From NCBI GenBank assembly GCA_944381555.1, contig CALWLL010000002.1, forward strand, positions 62,001-126,000: a stretch of 64,000 nt of DNA, in the 5' to 3' direction. Below, in pieces: positions 1-8,445 of this stretch. The translations under genes were made by a program, and so were the position numbers. The notes below the pieces were generated by a model, which had not been told where the DNA came from, did no database searches, and saw only the letters and a list, made by a program, of their open reading frames with translations. Source of the DNA: an uncultured Agathobacter sp. (lineage in GTDB: Bacteria; Bacillota; Clostridia; Lachnospirales; Lachnospiraceae). Each line of letters starts with the position of its first letter. Within the stretch, counting starts at the first letter, position 1.

Positions 1-241
1 CATTTTTTATTTCTGCAAGTGTCTGGTCTGAATCATCCGTATCATTTTTTGAATTTGTTTTAGAAGCATCTGCGTCATCCATCGCATAATATGCTTTCAC
101 TAATTTGGAATAGGAACCATTTTGGATGCTTGCATAATCCGCAAGATTGATTCCATATAACCCTCCTGATGTGGAATCTGCTTTGTTTCCCAGACTTGAA
201 AACAATGTATTTACTGAATCATAGCCGTTTATACCTGACAT
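1..241 (-). CDS. Hypothetical protein, N-terminal part only (runs off the window)
   Basis: The reading frame stays open from an ATG at 241 to the window edge, giving about 80 residues that begin MSGINGYDSVNTLFSSLG. The start is chosen because AGAAAGGAG lies 7 nt upstream; the in-frame ATG at 247 is too close to that site. The protein is rich in Ser, Asn and Asp, includes a stretch like LADYASIQNGSYSKLVKAYY, and shows no signal peptide or membrane segment. I recall similar unnamed proteins from motile Lachnospiraceae, but I cannot assign a function. It is 29 bp downstream of ung on the same strand. Confidence 0.6.
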   Translation of the reverse strand, partial: MSGINGYDSVNTLFSSLGNKADSTSGGLYGINLADYASIQNGSYSKLVKAYYAMDDADASKTNSKNDTDDSDQTLAEIKN

Positions 242-270
242 AAGCATTCTCCTTTCTTCTATCTATTCCT

Positions 271-948
271 TTAGATATCCGGTATCTGCCAGTCAATCGC
301 TTCCAATCCGTTGGAAGTTAAAAACGCATTGGTCTGGCTGAAGTGTTTGCATCCGAAAAATCCACGATATGCGGATAATGGACTCGGATGAGGTGCCTTT
401 AATATCAAATGTTTTGGATTATTTAACATTGCCGCCTTACTCTGTGCCGGTCTTCCCCACAAGAGATATACTACCGGTCTGTCAATTTTGTTCACTTCAC
501 GAATAATCGCATCCGTAAACTGTTCCCACCCTCTGTTTTGATGGGAATTTGCCTGATGTGCACGAACAGTAAGAACTGTGTTAAGCATCAGTACTCCTTG
601 TCTTGCCCATTTCTCCAAGTACCCATTGTTTGGGATTTTGCACCCCAGATCGTCTTCCAGCTCTTTATAAATATTCTGCAAGGATGGCGGAATCTCCGGC
701 TGGTCCGGGAGAACAGAAAAACAAAGCCCATGCGCCTGATGCACATTGTGATATGGATCCTGTCCAAGAATTACGACTTTTACTTCATGAAGCGGAGTAT
801 AATGCAGCGCATTAAAAATATCATCCGCCGGCGGAAATACTGTAGTTCTTGCATACTCTTCCTTCACAAAATAATATAGTTCTCTATAATAAGGCTTCTT
901 AAATTCCCCTTCCAAAGCCTTAGCCCAGTCATTGGTAAGCATTGCCAT
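271..948 (-). CDS. ung: Uracil-DNA glycosylase (family 1)
   Basis: This enzyme removes uracil from DNA and so starts base-excision repair after cytosine deamination or dUTP misincorporation. The 225 residues match the usual length of family 1. The water-activating motif GQDPYH is at residues 62-67 (catalytic Asp64) and the DNA-intercalating loop HPSPLS is at 187-192. The N-terminus offers ATG codons at residues 1 and 3, and the ribosome-binding site is weak (GTGAAAG), so the exact start is uncertain by two residues. It follows hisF by 70 bp and may be cotranscribed with it, although the functions are unrelated. The identification is secure. Confidence 0.97.
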   Translation of the reverse strand: MAMLTNDWAKALEGEFKKPYYRELYYFVKEEYARTTVFPPADDIFNALHYTPLHEVKVVILGQDPYHNVHQAHGLCFSVLPDQPEIPPSLQNIYKELEDDLGCKIPNNGYLEKWARQGVLMLNTVLTVRAHQANSHQNRGWEQFTDAIIREVNKIDRPVVYLLWGRPAQSKAAMLNNPKHLILKAPHPSPLSAYRGFFGCKHFSQTNAFLTSNGLEAIDWQIPDI

Positions 949-1017
949 AGTCTTTCACTTTCTATCTCGGCTGATTTTGCCGGATTCTTAAGTATTTTTA
1001 AATTAAATTTACCTTTT

Positions 1018-1788
1018 TTAATTTGAATCAAGTCTTACCGGCACGCCTCTCGCTGCCAGATATTCCTTTAAATCCTTAATCTCCAATTCTTTAAAATGGA
1101 ACAAAGATGCTGCTAACGCTGCATCTGCACACCCTTGTGAAAGTGCATCATAAAAGTGTTCCTTTCTGCCGGCTCCGCCGGAAGCAATTACAGGAACGGA
1201 CACATTTTGTGAAATCAATCTCGTTAGTTCAATGTCATAGCCTGCCTTTGTTCCATCTGCATCCATACTGGTAAGAAGAATCTCTCCCGCTCCCATTTTA
1301 TCTGCTTTCATGGCCCATTCGACAGCATCTAAACCTGTATCGATTCTGCCTCCATTTTTATATACATTCCATCCTTTTCCATCCGTACGTCTGCGGGCAT
1401 CAATAGCCACAACCACACACTGGCTTCCAAAGCGGTCTGCCGCGTCACTAATCAGCTTAGGGGAGTTAATTGCGGAAGAATTGATAGAAATCTTATCCGC
1501 GCCTTCTCTAAGCAGAACTTTAAAATCTTCTACAGAACGAATCCCACCTCCAACTGTAAACGGAATGAACACTTTCTCCGCTACACTGCGCACCATATCC
1601 ACAACTGTCCCTCTGTTATCCGAGGACGCCGTAATATCAAGAAAAACCAGCTCATCCGCACCGGCTTTGTCGTAGGCCGCCGCAATTAAAACCGGGTCTC
1701 CTGCATCAACCAAATTTACAAAATTCACACCTTTTACAACACGACCGCCGTTTATATCCAGACAAGGGATAATTCTTTTTGTAAACAT
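1018..1788 (-). CDS. hisF: Imidazole glycerol phosphate synthase cyclase subunit HisF
   Basis: HisF is the (beta-alpha)8 cyclase half of IGP synthase. It joins ammonia from HisH to PRFAR, giving imidazole glycerol phosphate and AICAR in histidine synthesis. The two catalytic aspartates are visible as Asp11 (IPCLDINGG) and Asp130 (VVAIDARR), and the phosphate-binding glycine motifs FTVGGGI and ASGGAG are present. The length of 256 residues is normal. It starts one base after the hisH stop codon, so the two are almost certainly translationally coupled. The other his genes are not in this window. Confidence 0.97.
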   Translation of the reverse strand: MFTKRIIPCLDINGGRVVKGVNFVNLVDAGDPVLIAAAYDKAGADELVFLDITASSDNRGTVVDMVRSVAEKVFIPFTVGGGIRSVEDFKVLLREGADKISINSSAINSPKLISDAADRFGSQCVVVAIDARRRTDGKGWNVYKNGGRIDTGLDAVEWAMKADKMGAGEILLTSMDADGTKAGYDIELTRLISQNVSVPVIASGGAGRKEHFYDALSQGCADAALAASLFHFKELEIKDLKEYLAARGVPVRLDSN

Positions 1789-1789
1789 G

Positions 1790-2407
1790 CTAACAACCTC
1801 CCTTAATCTGTGTAAAGTTCTTTAAGATAGCCAATCCTGTTTCACTGCTCTTTTCCGGATGGAATTGGCATGCAAATACATTATCCTTTTCTACTGACGC
1901 ATGGATGCATGTACTGTAGTCACACGTTGCTTTTACTATGGATTCATCGGAAGCTTTCAAATAATACGAATGTACAAAATATACGAATGGATTTTGTTTC
2001 ATTCCGGCAAACAGTCTTCCGTCATTTTGTAACTCCAAGGAATTCCAGCCAATGTGCGGAATCTTAAGCCCTTCCTTGTCAGGAATACGAAGCACCTTTC
2101 CACCCAGAATATGTAATCCCTCTACACCAAGGCTTTCATCGCTTCCTTCAAATAATAACTGCAATCCCAGACAAATACCCAGAAACGGTGTTTTATTCTC
2201 AACTACTTGTTTTACTACTTTGTCCAGCTCATATTTTTTAATCTGCTCCATAGCCTCGCCAAAAGCTCCCACTCCCGGCAAAATCACATGGTCAGCAGAC
2301 AGAATTGTATGACTGTCCCGTGTAATCACGCTTTCCTGCCCTACTGCCAGAAGCGCCTTTTCCACACTTTTTAAATTCCCTGCATTATAATCAATAATTG
2401 CAACCAT
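1790..2407 (-). CDS. hisH: Imidazole glycerol phosphate synthase glutaminase subunit HisH
   Basis: HisH is the class I glutamine amidotransferase that feeds ammonia to HisF. The nucleophile Cys79 lies in [15 protein letters not shown] and the His183/Glu185 pair in [12 protein letters not shown], which completes the catalytic triad. At 205 residues it is full length. The gene precedes hisF with a 1-bp gap and follows the 519-residue membrane protein by 19 bp, so transcription probably enters from upstream. Confidence 0.97.
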   Translation of the reverse strand: MVAIIDYNAGNLKSVEKALLAVGQESVITRDSHTILSADHVILPGVGAFGEAMEQIKKYELDKVVKQVVENKTPFLGICLGLQLLFEGSDESLGVEGLHILGGKVLRIPDKEGLKIPHIGWNSLELQNDGRLFAGMKQNPFVYFVHSYYLKASDESIVKATCDYSTCIHASVEKDNVFACQFHPEKSSETGLAILKNFTQIKGGC

Positions 2408-2426
2408 GTCGTCTCCTCTTTGCTGC

Positions 2427-3986
2427 CTATTCTGTGATAATACCTAATGTAGTCATTAGCTTATTCAATTCAATGGTATATGCATCTCTGTCTGTTTCCG
2501 TCAATTGATACAACTCAATGACTTCATCATAAGACAGCTCAAACTGATTTTGCAGCTCTGCCGTTATTCTTTGCTTTAAAGCGTCCATTTCTTCTGTACA
2601 GCCAAACACTAACGCGTTATCACTGTTAACCTCAACTCTTCCTGCCGCGCTAATCAATGAATCCAAAGCCTCTGCTTTTCTGTCATTCTTTAAAAAGACT
2701 TCATACTCTGAAATCTGGCTGTCTACTGCCGCAAGCGTAACGATCTGTCCGTAAAATACCGTATCTTCATCTCTGATTTCAAGCCCCGTTATTTTCTCCG
2801 CAGCCTCTGCATAATGCCCCATCTTATACAAATCTTCCGCTTGCGACATAGCAGAACTATAACTGATTAGTTCTGCACCAACGAAAACAAACAAAAAAAT
2901 CGATACTGCCAATAAACATACAAGCGCAACAGGGCCCTTTGGCAATGGCGGCGTATTGTCTTTTTCCTTTGGTTTCTTTGGTTTTGGTTTCTTAGGCGCT
3001 TTCTGTTTTGCAGGTTTCTTCGCCTTCGGTTCTTTTTTCTTCTTTTCTTTTCTGGCTCCGCTCCTGCTCTCAACTCTTTCTGCGGCTTCCGCTTTCTCTG
3101 CTTCTGCAAAAGCGGCAAGAATCTGCGCATTTTCGTCAGATAGCATTTCTGCACTTGGAGCAGTCTCGACAGTAAGCGTTACCGGTTCTTCTTTTTCTTC
3201 CTCTTCTTTGCCAAACAGAAGGTTTGCAATTTTATCCCAGAATTTAACCTTTTTAGATTCTTTTGGCTTTTGTTTGTCCTCTTCTGATTGTCCTGACATT
3301 TCACTTTCTGCAAATAATGCAAAGGAATCTTTTTCTTCAACAGGGACGTCGTTATCATTCTGTGAAAGCAGTTCACCAATATCCGACAAATCTTCTGCTC
3401 CCGCAAGCAGGGAAATCAAATCTTCGTCGCCCATTTTACTTAAATCAACCTCATCCTTAGATTCAGAATCACTATCCGTTCTTAAATCTGATTCATCCAT
3501 TCCGATTTCCTCTGCCTGGATTCCATTAAGCGCTAACTCCTCAAGGGTAATTGCTTCCTTCTCCTCACTGTCTGGCTCTTCCTCTCGGGTTTCCTTGAGA
3601 TTACCGCCTAAGTCCCCGCCAAGCATACTCAAAAGGGCATCCTCTTCTGTAATTTCCATATCAGAAGACTCCAGACGGTCTTCCGGCCGAATATTATTTT
3701 CTTCAAAATCTTTCAGGAAATCATCAAAATCATCTCCGGCAAGCTCCTGCTCAAATTCCATTAAAAATTCTGCTTCGGCTTTTGGAGTCATTTTGACATC
3801 ATTAAAAGGCTCACTTTTCTGCTGTCCGCCGTTTTCATCAAATTTTTCCGCAGTATCTGCACTGATTGCACCTTTGAGTTCTCTCACAAAATCTTCATTT
3901 GCTTTGACTAATTCATTCTGTTTTTCTTTTCTGCTGACAGAATTTAATAATTCATCCAGATAATTTTCTTCCGACTGTTTGCTCAT
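2427..3986 (-). CDS. Single-pass membrane protein with acidic N-terminal region and TPR-like C-terminus
   Basis: I do not recognise this 519-residue protein. Residues 1-310 are very acidic and low in complexity. Residues 312-342 form a dense Lys/Pro block (KKPKPKKPKEK type). A single hydrophobic segment at about 351-372 follows, then a C-terminal region whose start (SQAEDLYKMGHYAEAAEKI) resembles a tetratricopeptide helix pair. The positive block just before the membrane segment predicts a cytoplasmic N-terminus and an outside C-terminus. The start has GGAG at good spacing. It sits between cheV and hisH on the same strand. A scaffold role at the membrane is only a guess. Confidence 0.7.
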   Translation of the reverse strand: MSKQSEENYLDELLNSVSRKEKQNELVKANEDFVRELKGAISADTAEKFDENGGQQKSEPFNDVKMTPKAEAEFLMEFEQELAGDDFDDFLKDFEENNIRPEDRLESSDMEITEEDALLSMLGGDLGGNLKETREEEPDSEEKEAITLEELALNGIQAEEIGMDESDLRTDSDSESKDEVDLSKMGDEDLISLLAGAEDLSDIGELLSQNDNDVPVEEKDSFALFAESEMSGQSEEDKQKPKESKKVKFWDKIANLLFGKEEEEKEEPVTLTVETAPSAEMLSDENAQILAAFAEAEKAEAAERVESRSGARKEKKKKEPKAKKPAKQKAPKKPKPKKPKEKDNTPPLPKGPVALVCLLAVSIFLFVFVGAELISYSSAMSQAEDLYKMGHYAEAAEKITGLEIRDEDTVFYGQIVTLAAVDSQISEYEVFLKNDRKAEALDSLISAAGRVEVNSDNALVFGCTEEMDALKQRITAELQNQFELSYDEVIELYQLTETDRDAYTIELNKLMTTLGIITE

Positions 3987-4025
3987 ATAGTTTCTCCGTA
4001 AACTGTGTATTTATAAAATGCCATA

Positions 4026-4053
4026 AAGGGATGTGACAAACATCACATCCCTT
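4026..4053 (-). terminator. Hairpin after cheV
   Basis: A perfect 11-bp stem (AAGGGATGTGA / TCACATCCCTT) with a 6-nt loop lies 12 bp past the cheV stop. On the minus strand it is followed only by TTTATGGCATTTT, an interrupted U-tract, so termination may be partial and some transcription may continue into the 519-residue gene. Confidence 0.6.
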
Positions 4054-4065
4054 ACTGAATTTGTA

Positions 4066-4980
4066 CTATTTTGCGACGGATTCTTCAATCAACCGGTCAA
4101 CTGCATCAACTAACATTCCGATTTCCGGCTTTGTCAACTGTGCATCCGCACCAAGCATTTCCCCTTTACGTCTCATTTCCTTATTTACCAGAGATGAGAA
4201 GATAACAAGCGGAATCTTCTTAATTAAATCATCAGACTTGCATAGCTTCGTAAGTCGGTGTCCATCCATCAGCGGCATCTCGATGTCAGTAATAATAAGC
4301 TGAATCTTTTCCAAAAGCGTACCTTCTGCTTTAAATTCACAAATCTTGTCCCATGCTTCCTGTCCGTTGAGTGTAACGATAAGGTTCTCATATCCTGCTT
4401 TTTTTAAGCAATCTGTAATTAATTTGTTAAGAAGCGGCGAGTCTTCTGCAATCAGAATTGTTGCTTCGCTTCTTTGTTCCTTCTTCTGCATACTCTCAAT
4501 ATCTGCTACACGAAGTCCCGTTTCCGGACTAATAGATGAAACAATCGCCTCAAAGTCAAGAATTACAACAAGCCGTTCATTCATCTTGATAACGCCTGTT
4601 GAAACACTTGTTCCATTGGTTCCGTTAATTGTTGAATCTGGTTTGATAATCTCTTCCCATGATACTCTGTGTATCCCGATTACCTGGTCAACATGGAATG
4701 CAATATCCAATTTATTAAAGTTTGTAATAATGAATAAGCCTTTTTCCGTTCCATCATCCATTCCAAGGCATCTTCTGAGATTAATAACTGTAATCATTGT
4801 GTCACGCGGCATAAAAATGCCCTCTACACTCGGATGCGTATTCGGCACTGGCGTAACCTGCTGGTACTGCAAAATCTCACGAATCTTTGCTACGTTGATC
4901 CCGTAGTGATTATTCCCTAAAGCAAACTCTAATATCTCTAATTCGTTCGTCCCTGACTCTAAAAGAATATTCGTATCCAT
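4066..4980 (-). CDS. cheV: Chemotaxis protein CheV (CheW domain plus receiver)
   Basis: CheV couples chemoreceptors to CheA and takes part in adaptation. The N-terminal CheW-like domain covers roughly residues 10-140 (ILEFALGNNHYGINVAKIRE; VEGIFMPRDTMITVINLRR). The C-terminal receiver has the acidic pocket (ILIAEDSP), the phospho-acceptor Asp in ITDIEMPLMDG and the conserved Lys in QLTKPE. The frame is open further upstream, but ATG 4980 is chosen because GGGAGG lies 6 nt before it. A TATAAT with an upstream TG at 5012-5017 is a plausible extended -10 for this gene. No other chemotaxis gene is in the window, which suggests a scattered system in a motile bacterium. Confidence 0.95.
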   Translation of the reverse strand: MDTNILLESGTNELEILEFALGNNHYGINVAKIREILQYQQVTPVPNTHPSVEGIFMPRDTMITVINLRRCLGMDDGTEKGLFIITNFNKLDIAFHVDQVIGIHRVSWEEIIKPDSTINGTNGTSVSTGVIKMNERLVVILDFEAIVSSISPETGLRVADIESMQKKEQRSEATILIAEDSPLLNKLITDCLKKAGYENLIVTLNGQEAWDKICEFKAEGTLLEKIQLIITDIEMPLMDGHRLTKLCKSDDLIKKIPLVIFSSLVNKEMRRKGEMLGADAQLTKPEIGMLVDAVDRLIEESVAK

Positions 4981-5068
4981 AATTATCCTCCCAAAAACAT
5001 TTATATGGAATATTATAACATAATGCGTCACATATTGCGTTATTTTTTTTATTTTTTTACAATCTGAC

Positions 5069-5746
5069 TTATTTTGTCACATCATCGGTTGCTATTTGTA
5101 TGGCAGGATTTGAAATCTTCTCTGCGTCATCAGTCTTTACCTTAAACAAAAGCAGCAGTTCTTCTGTTTCACCGGCCTTTATTATGCCTTGGTAGGTAGA
5201 CAGATCATCTGATAAAAATGATGCTGTGGACTTTGCCTCAACGGAACCGCTTGTCAATTCAAACGTTGGATATACCGAAACATTGTCCACTTCAATATCC
5301 TGTTCCGTCGTATTTTCCAGATTGAACTTCATTACATAAAATGTAAATCCCTCACCTGCATCTACCGAATAACCTGCGCCTTCTTTGATATAATCCGCAA
5401 CAATATCCTCTGTATGCGTCAATGTTAATCCATCTGCCAGTCCCAAGGCAGATACAATAGAGGACATATCCTGGCTTGGGTCGTCCGTTTCCGGGTTTTG
5501 TGTATCATCCGTATTTTCTGTTTCGGAATCACTGCTTTCCTCTAATTCGTCTTCCCATGCTTCTGCATCCACGCCAGATATGCCGTCTTTCTGGTAGATA
5601 TTATGCTTTGCAACAAATTGCGCAGCATATTTTACGATAAGTTCTTCCTCTTCTGCCGTTAATTCATATAATGTGGTTCCACAACCACTTGACATAAGTG
5701 ATATGACAACAAGTCCTATTGCCAAAAATCTTCTGTGCTTTTTCAT
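5069..5746 (-). CDS. Putative lipoprotein of unknown function
   Basis: The N-terminus MKKHRRFLAIGLVVISLMSSGC is a typical lipoprotein signal with Cys22 as the lipidation site. The mature part has a short helical stretch, a Ser/Glu/Asp/Thr-rich linker (about 70-95), and a beta-rich C-terminal domain that alternates short strands, as in DUF4352-like or immunoglobulin-like telokin domains (for example FTFYVMKFNLENTTEQDIEVDNV). The fold suggestion is inference. The start has AGGAG at good spacing. It lies 51 bp downstream of the sensor kinase gene, so it may belong to the same transcript and work in envelope sensing. Confidence 0.75.
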   Translation of the reverse strand: MKKHRRFLAIGLVVISLMSSGCGTTLYELTAEEEELIVKYAAQFVAKHNIYQKDGISGVDAEAWEDELEESSDSETENTDDTQNPETDDPSQDMSSIVSALGLADGLTLTHTEDIVADYIKEGAGYSVDAGEGFTFYVMKFNLENTTEQDIEVDNVSVYPTFELTSGSVEAKSTASFLSDDLSTYQGIIKAGETEELLLLFKVKTDDAEKISNPAIQIATDDVTK

Positions 5747-5797
5747 ACCTGCTCCTGTTACTTTTGTACAATATAGCTATAATAATCGTACCACATT

Positions 5798-7366
5798 TTA
5801 GTCTGTAATACAACCATTTTCCAATTCCAGCCAAAATTCTACACCATTTGTCAGATTTCTCACTCCGCAGGCCTGATGCATAGACTCCATAATTGCTTTT
5901 ACAATGGACAAACCGACTCCGCTTCCTCCATATTCTCTGGTTCTTGCCTTGTCTACTTTATAGAATTTAATCCAGATTTTGTCTAATTCCTCTTCCGGAA
6001 TCGGATTTCCGGTATTGAAAACACAGATACGAAGCACTTTTTCCTTATGCTCATAATAAATATCTATCTGCTTTTCTCCCTCCGCATGATGGATTGCGTT
6101 GCTGATATAATTTGTAATAACCTCTTCTACCTTGAACATATCGCCCCATACAAAGGCTTCTTCCGTTTCCCTGAAGTTAATCCTGATTCCTGACTGCTCT
6201 GCCAAAAGCCGGTTTGCCTGTACCAGGCCTGCAATCATCTCACTAATATTGAATCGGCTCATTTCCACCAAATCATTACCAAATTCCAACTGATTTAACG
6301 TCATGAGCTGTTTTACCATATGATTCATCTTATTTGCTTCATCTACAATTACATCGCAATAGTAATTCTGGCTCTCAACATCCTCGTTTATGCCTTCTTT
6401 TAACCCTTCTGCATATCCTTGGATCAAGGCAATCGGAGTCTTAAGTTCATGCGATACGTTAGAAAGAAATTCTTTGCGCATCTCATCAATCTGTTCTTTT
6501 TTCTCAATATCCTGCTTGAGCTCGTTGTTCGCCACCTTCAAATCTGAAATTGTCTTCTCCAATGCATACGACATATAATTCATGTGCGCACCAAGCTCTG
6601 CCAGTTCTGTGCTGTCCTGTTTTTTGGGCTGATATTTTACTTCAAATTTCAGATCGGACATAGCTCTTGATATATTTGTCAGTTCTTTAACCGGCCGTGT
6701 CACATTTCTTGCAATAATAAAAATAATCACAACGCTGACTACTAAACCAAACAATCCTACTCCAAGAAAGAAGCGGTTTGTAATAGCCGCACTCTCGCGG
6801 ATACTTTCTAAAGCAGTTCGCATATAGACATAACTGCCCTCTCCTAATTCTCCCCACAAAACCAGATAATCCGATTGCAGGCGCGTATCTGTCTGGCGGA
6901 CCAGAGAATAGTTATCTTCTTCCAAAAGCGTCTGATTCTCCGAAAACTGCGCGTCGGAGAAGGGGTTTTCCCAATTTGGAGGAGCGCTGTTATCATTATT
7001 GCCGCCAAGGCCATTTTCTTCCTCATTTTTTTCTATCAGCATTTCCTGAAGTTGTTTCATAAGAGCCTGTACATCCGGTGCTGAAGAGCGGATAACCTTT
7101 GAATCCCCGTCTATAACCAGAATACTTAAATTGCTGTTTGCACAAAGCAGCTCGAATGTTACATCAAACTCATCTTTGCCCAAAACCTCATCCTCATATG
7201 CCTTTTCGATTGTTTCAAAACTTATAAGCAATTCCTGTTTCTTTTCATAAATATAGAATTCCTCCAGAAACAAATGGTTTAATATCCAGCAAAGTCCAAT
7301 GATTCCACATACCAGAAGAATCATAGTTATTGATAATTTTATAGATAAAGAAGTTTTTTTTCTCAT
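5798..7366 (-). CDS. Membrane sensor histidine kinase
   Basis: This is a 522-residue two-component kinase. TM1 is at about 10-31 and TM2 at 199-219, and they enclose an extracytoplasmic domain of about 165 residues with an Asn/Gly/Pro-rich insertion. A HAMP linker follows (NVTRPVKELTNISRAM). The dimerisation helix carries the phospho-acceptor His306 in NVSHELKTPIALIQGYAEGL. The ATPase domain has an N-box (NYISNAIHHA), a DxGxP-like G1 box changed to NTGNPIP, and GGSGVGLSIV. No response regulator adjoins it. The nearest is the OmpR-type gene ending at 10500, whose order and orientation (regulator upstream, kinase downstream) would fit a cognate pair separated by two later genes. Confidence 0.93.
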   Translation of the reverse strand: MRKKTSLSIKLSITMILLVCGIIGLCWILNHLFLEEFYIYEKKQELLISFETIEKAYEDEVLGKDEFDVTFELLCANSNLSILVIDGDSKVIRSSAPDVQALMKQLQEMLIEKNEEENGLGGNNDNSAPPNWENPFSDAQFSENQTLLEEDNYSLVRQTDTRLQSDYLVLWGELGEGSYVYMRTALESIRESAAITNRFFLGVGLFGLVVSVVIIFIIARNVTRPVKELTNISRAMSDLKFEVKYQPKKQDSTELAELGAHMNYMSYALEKTISDLKVANNELKQDIEKKEQIDEMRKEFLSNVSHELKTPIALIQGYAEGLKEGINEDVESQNYYCDVIVDEANKMNHMVKQLMTLNQLEFGNDLVEMSRFNISEMIAGLVQANRLLAEQSGIRINFRETEEAFVWGDMFKVEEVITNYISNAIHHAEGEKQIDIYYEHKEKVLRICVFNTGNPIPEEELDKIWIKFYKVDKARTREYGGSGVGLSIVKAIMESMHQACGVRNLTNGVEFWLELENGCITD

Positions 7367-7500
7367 GTGTTCTCCTAACTTTCATCTTTCTTCAATCATA
7401 CCACGATTTTTCCATTTTGAAAGAGATTACACAAAAAATTCACAGTTTCTATTTTATCTTCTTCCTGTATAAAAACAAATCAGATAACGAGGAGGTTCGT

Positions 7501-7536
7501 ATGAAAAACAATCCACATCCACTGAGCCAGATGTAA
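7501..7536 (+). other. Eleven-codon ORF with a strong ribosome-binding site
   Basis: A GAGGAGG 5 nt upstream precedes ATG and the peptide MKNNPHPLSQM, then TAA. The frame ends two bases before the mntP stop on the other strand. The initiation signal is better than many real genes here, but the product is tiny. It could be a leader peptide or the 5-prime stump of a gene cut off when the mntP block arrived. Upstream, ATTACACA and ATTCACAG form a rough direct repeat at 7426-7445 that could bind an OmpR-type regulator (weak). Confidence 0.3.
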
Positions 7537-7537
7537 G

Positions 7538-8122
7538 CTACATAATTCCGGTAATAAAAATCTCAAATCCGATAATAATCAGAATAACTCCACCAAAAAC
7601 GGACGCCTTATTTGCAAGTCTTGTTCCTAATTTCTTACCGATTACCAATCCTCCCACACAAATAAGAAAAGTGATAATTGCAATAATAATTGCGCAAACA
7701 ATTGCCATCAGTAAACCATACTCTGCAATTGTAAAACCTACGGACAATGCATCAATGGAGGTTGCGACTCCCTGCACCAGCAAAGCAGCAAAACCAATCT
7801 CCGTTTTTTCTGCTTCATTGTCCTTGTTCCTAATTCCCTCCATAAGCATTTTCCCGCCAATGAATACCAGCAAGATTAAGGCAATCCAAGGGATAAGTGT
7901 TTCGAATGCCTCAAAGTATTGCAGGATTGTGTGCACACAAATCCATCCAATCATCGGCATCAAAGCCTGAAAAAAAGCAAATACTGCGGCAATTCCACAT
8001 AGCTTTTTTTTCTTCATTGTCGGCTCATTTAAGCCATTTGCCAGAGATACAGAAAATGCATCCATAGCAAGACCAATGCCAAGCATGGCACTGTTTACGA
8101 AAAATAGCAGATCCCACTCCAT
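7538..8122 (-). CDS. mntP: Manganese efflux pump MntP
   Basis: MntP exports Mn2+ across the cytoplasmic membrane. The 194 residues form six hydrophobic segments in two homologous halves. The paired acidic motifs are present: GLAMDAFSVSLANG near residue 20 and GVATSIDALSVGFTIAEYG near residue 120. Assignment is reinforced by the manganese-riboswitch-like leader and its terminator upstream. A GGAGG site lies 10 nt before the start. Expression is expected to rise when cytoplasmic Mn2+ is high. Confidence 0.95.
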   Translation of the reverse strand: MEWDLLFFVNSAMLGIGLAMDAFSVSLANGLNEPTMKKKKLCGIAAVFAFFQALMPMIGWICVHTILQYFEAFETLIPWIALILLVFIGGKMLMEGIRNKDNEAEKTEIGFAALLVQGVATSIDALSVGFTIAEYGLLMAIVCAIIIAIITFLICVGGLVIGKKLGTRLANKASVFGGVILIIIGFEIFITGIM

Positions 8123-8157
8123 CTTTCGTTTCCTCCTGATTTATATTTGATATTTTA

Positions 8158-8214
8158 TATCATAGGAAAGTTGCCCCTTTCTCACATTTATATATCATGT
8201 TCTTTCCTATGATA
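8158..8214 (-). repeat. Palindromic repeat element, copy A
   Basis: Perfect 13-bp inverted arms (TATCATAGGAAAG at 8158-8170, its complement at 8202-8214) enclose 31 bp. The element lies between the U-tract of the mntP leader terminator and the mntP ribosome-binding site. It resembles copy B at 45261-45322 in both arms and in the interior (TTTCnCACnnTnATnTATCA pattern). It could form a second hairpin in the mntP mRNA. Confidence 0.8.
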
Positions 8215-8254
8215 GAAAAAACCCCTAAGCACAGCACAAAACTATGCTTAGAGG
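8215..8254 (-). terminator. Intrinsic terminator of the mntP leader
   Basis: The 13-bp stem CCTCTAAGCATAG / CTGTGCTTAGGGG (minus strand) with a 7-nt loop is followed by a U-tract. It lies just after the riboswitch and before mntP, the normal place for a transcriptional expression platform. The sequence TTAGA just upstream could pair with TCTAA of the stem and act as an antiterminator arm. Confidence 0.85.
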
Positions 8255-8263
8255 TTATTATCT

Positions 8264-8391
8264 AAAAAAGTCCAGACTTCATGCATAGTGCTACGCTATA
8301 CATGAGTCTCGCGATTTAAAACAAGCCAGACCCTGCGGTCAGTATGTTGACTTGCTACGATGTACGCTCGCTACTCCCTCATGGGATTTTC
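8264..8391 (-). ncRNA. yybP-ykoY (Mn2+) riboswitch
   Basis: On the minus strand, the region between the mntP promoter and the leader terminator contains the hallmark blocks of this class: GAGGGAGTAGC (8370-8380), CAAGTCAACATACTG, and CGAGACT (8306-8312), followed by a long hairpin (CATGTATAG / CTATGCATG). Closing helix P1 would pair AAAATCC near 8388 with GGACTTTT near 8270. Members of this class sense Mn2+ and typically favour read-through into mntP-type exporters when it binds. The match of leader and gene makes the call strong, although no covariance search was run. Confidence 0.88.
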
Positions 8392-8402
8392 AATTGTTTA
8401 TG

Positions 8403-8431
8403 ACTATACCACCGTTTGAAGCAGTTGTCAA
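8403..8431 (-). promoter_or_regulatory. SigA-type promoter of the mntP leader
   Basis: TTGACA (8426-8431) and TATAGT (8403-8408) are separated by exactly 17 bp. Transcription would begin near 8396, directly at the riboswitch. The -35 box lies 15 bp past the galactanase stop codon, with no terminator between them. Confidence 0.8.
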
Positions 8432-8445
8432 CAGATAATCTTCTT

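Noticed and set aside
2956-3963. A 335-codon Ser/Phe-rich open frame on the plus strand
   Set aside because: It is the antisense of the acidic/Lys-rich membrane protein gene. Glu/Asp/Lys codons read backwards give Ser/Phe/Leu. There is no ribosome-binding site or domain.
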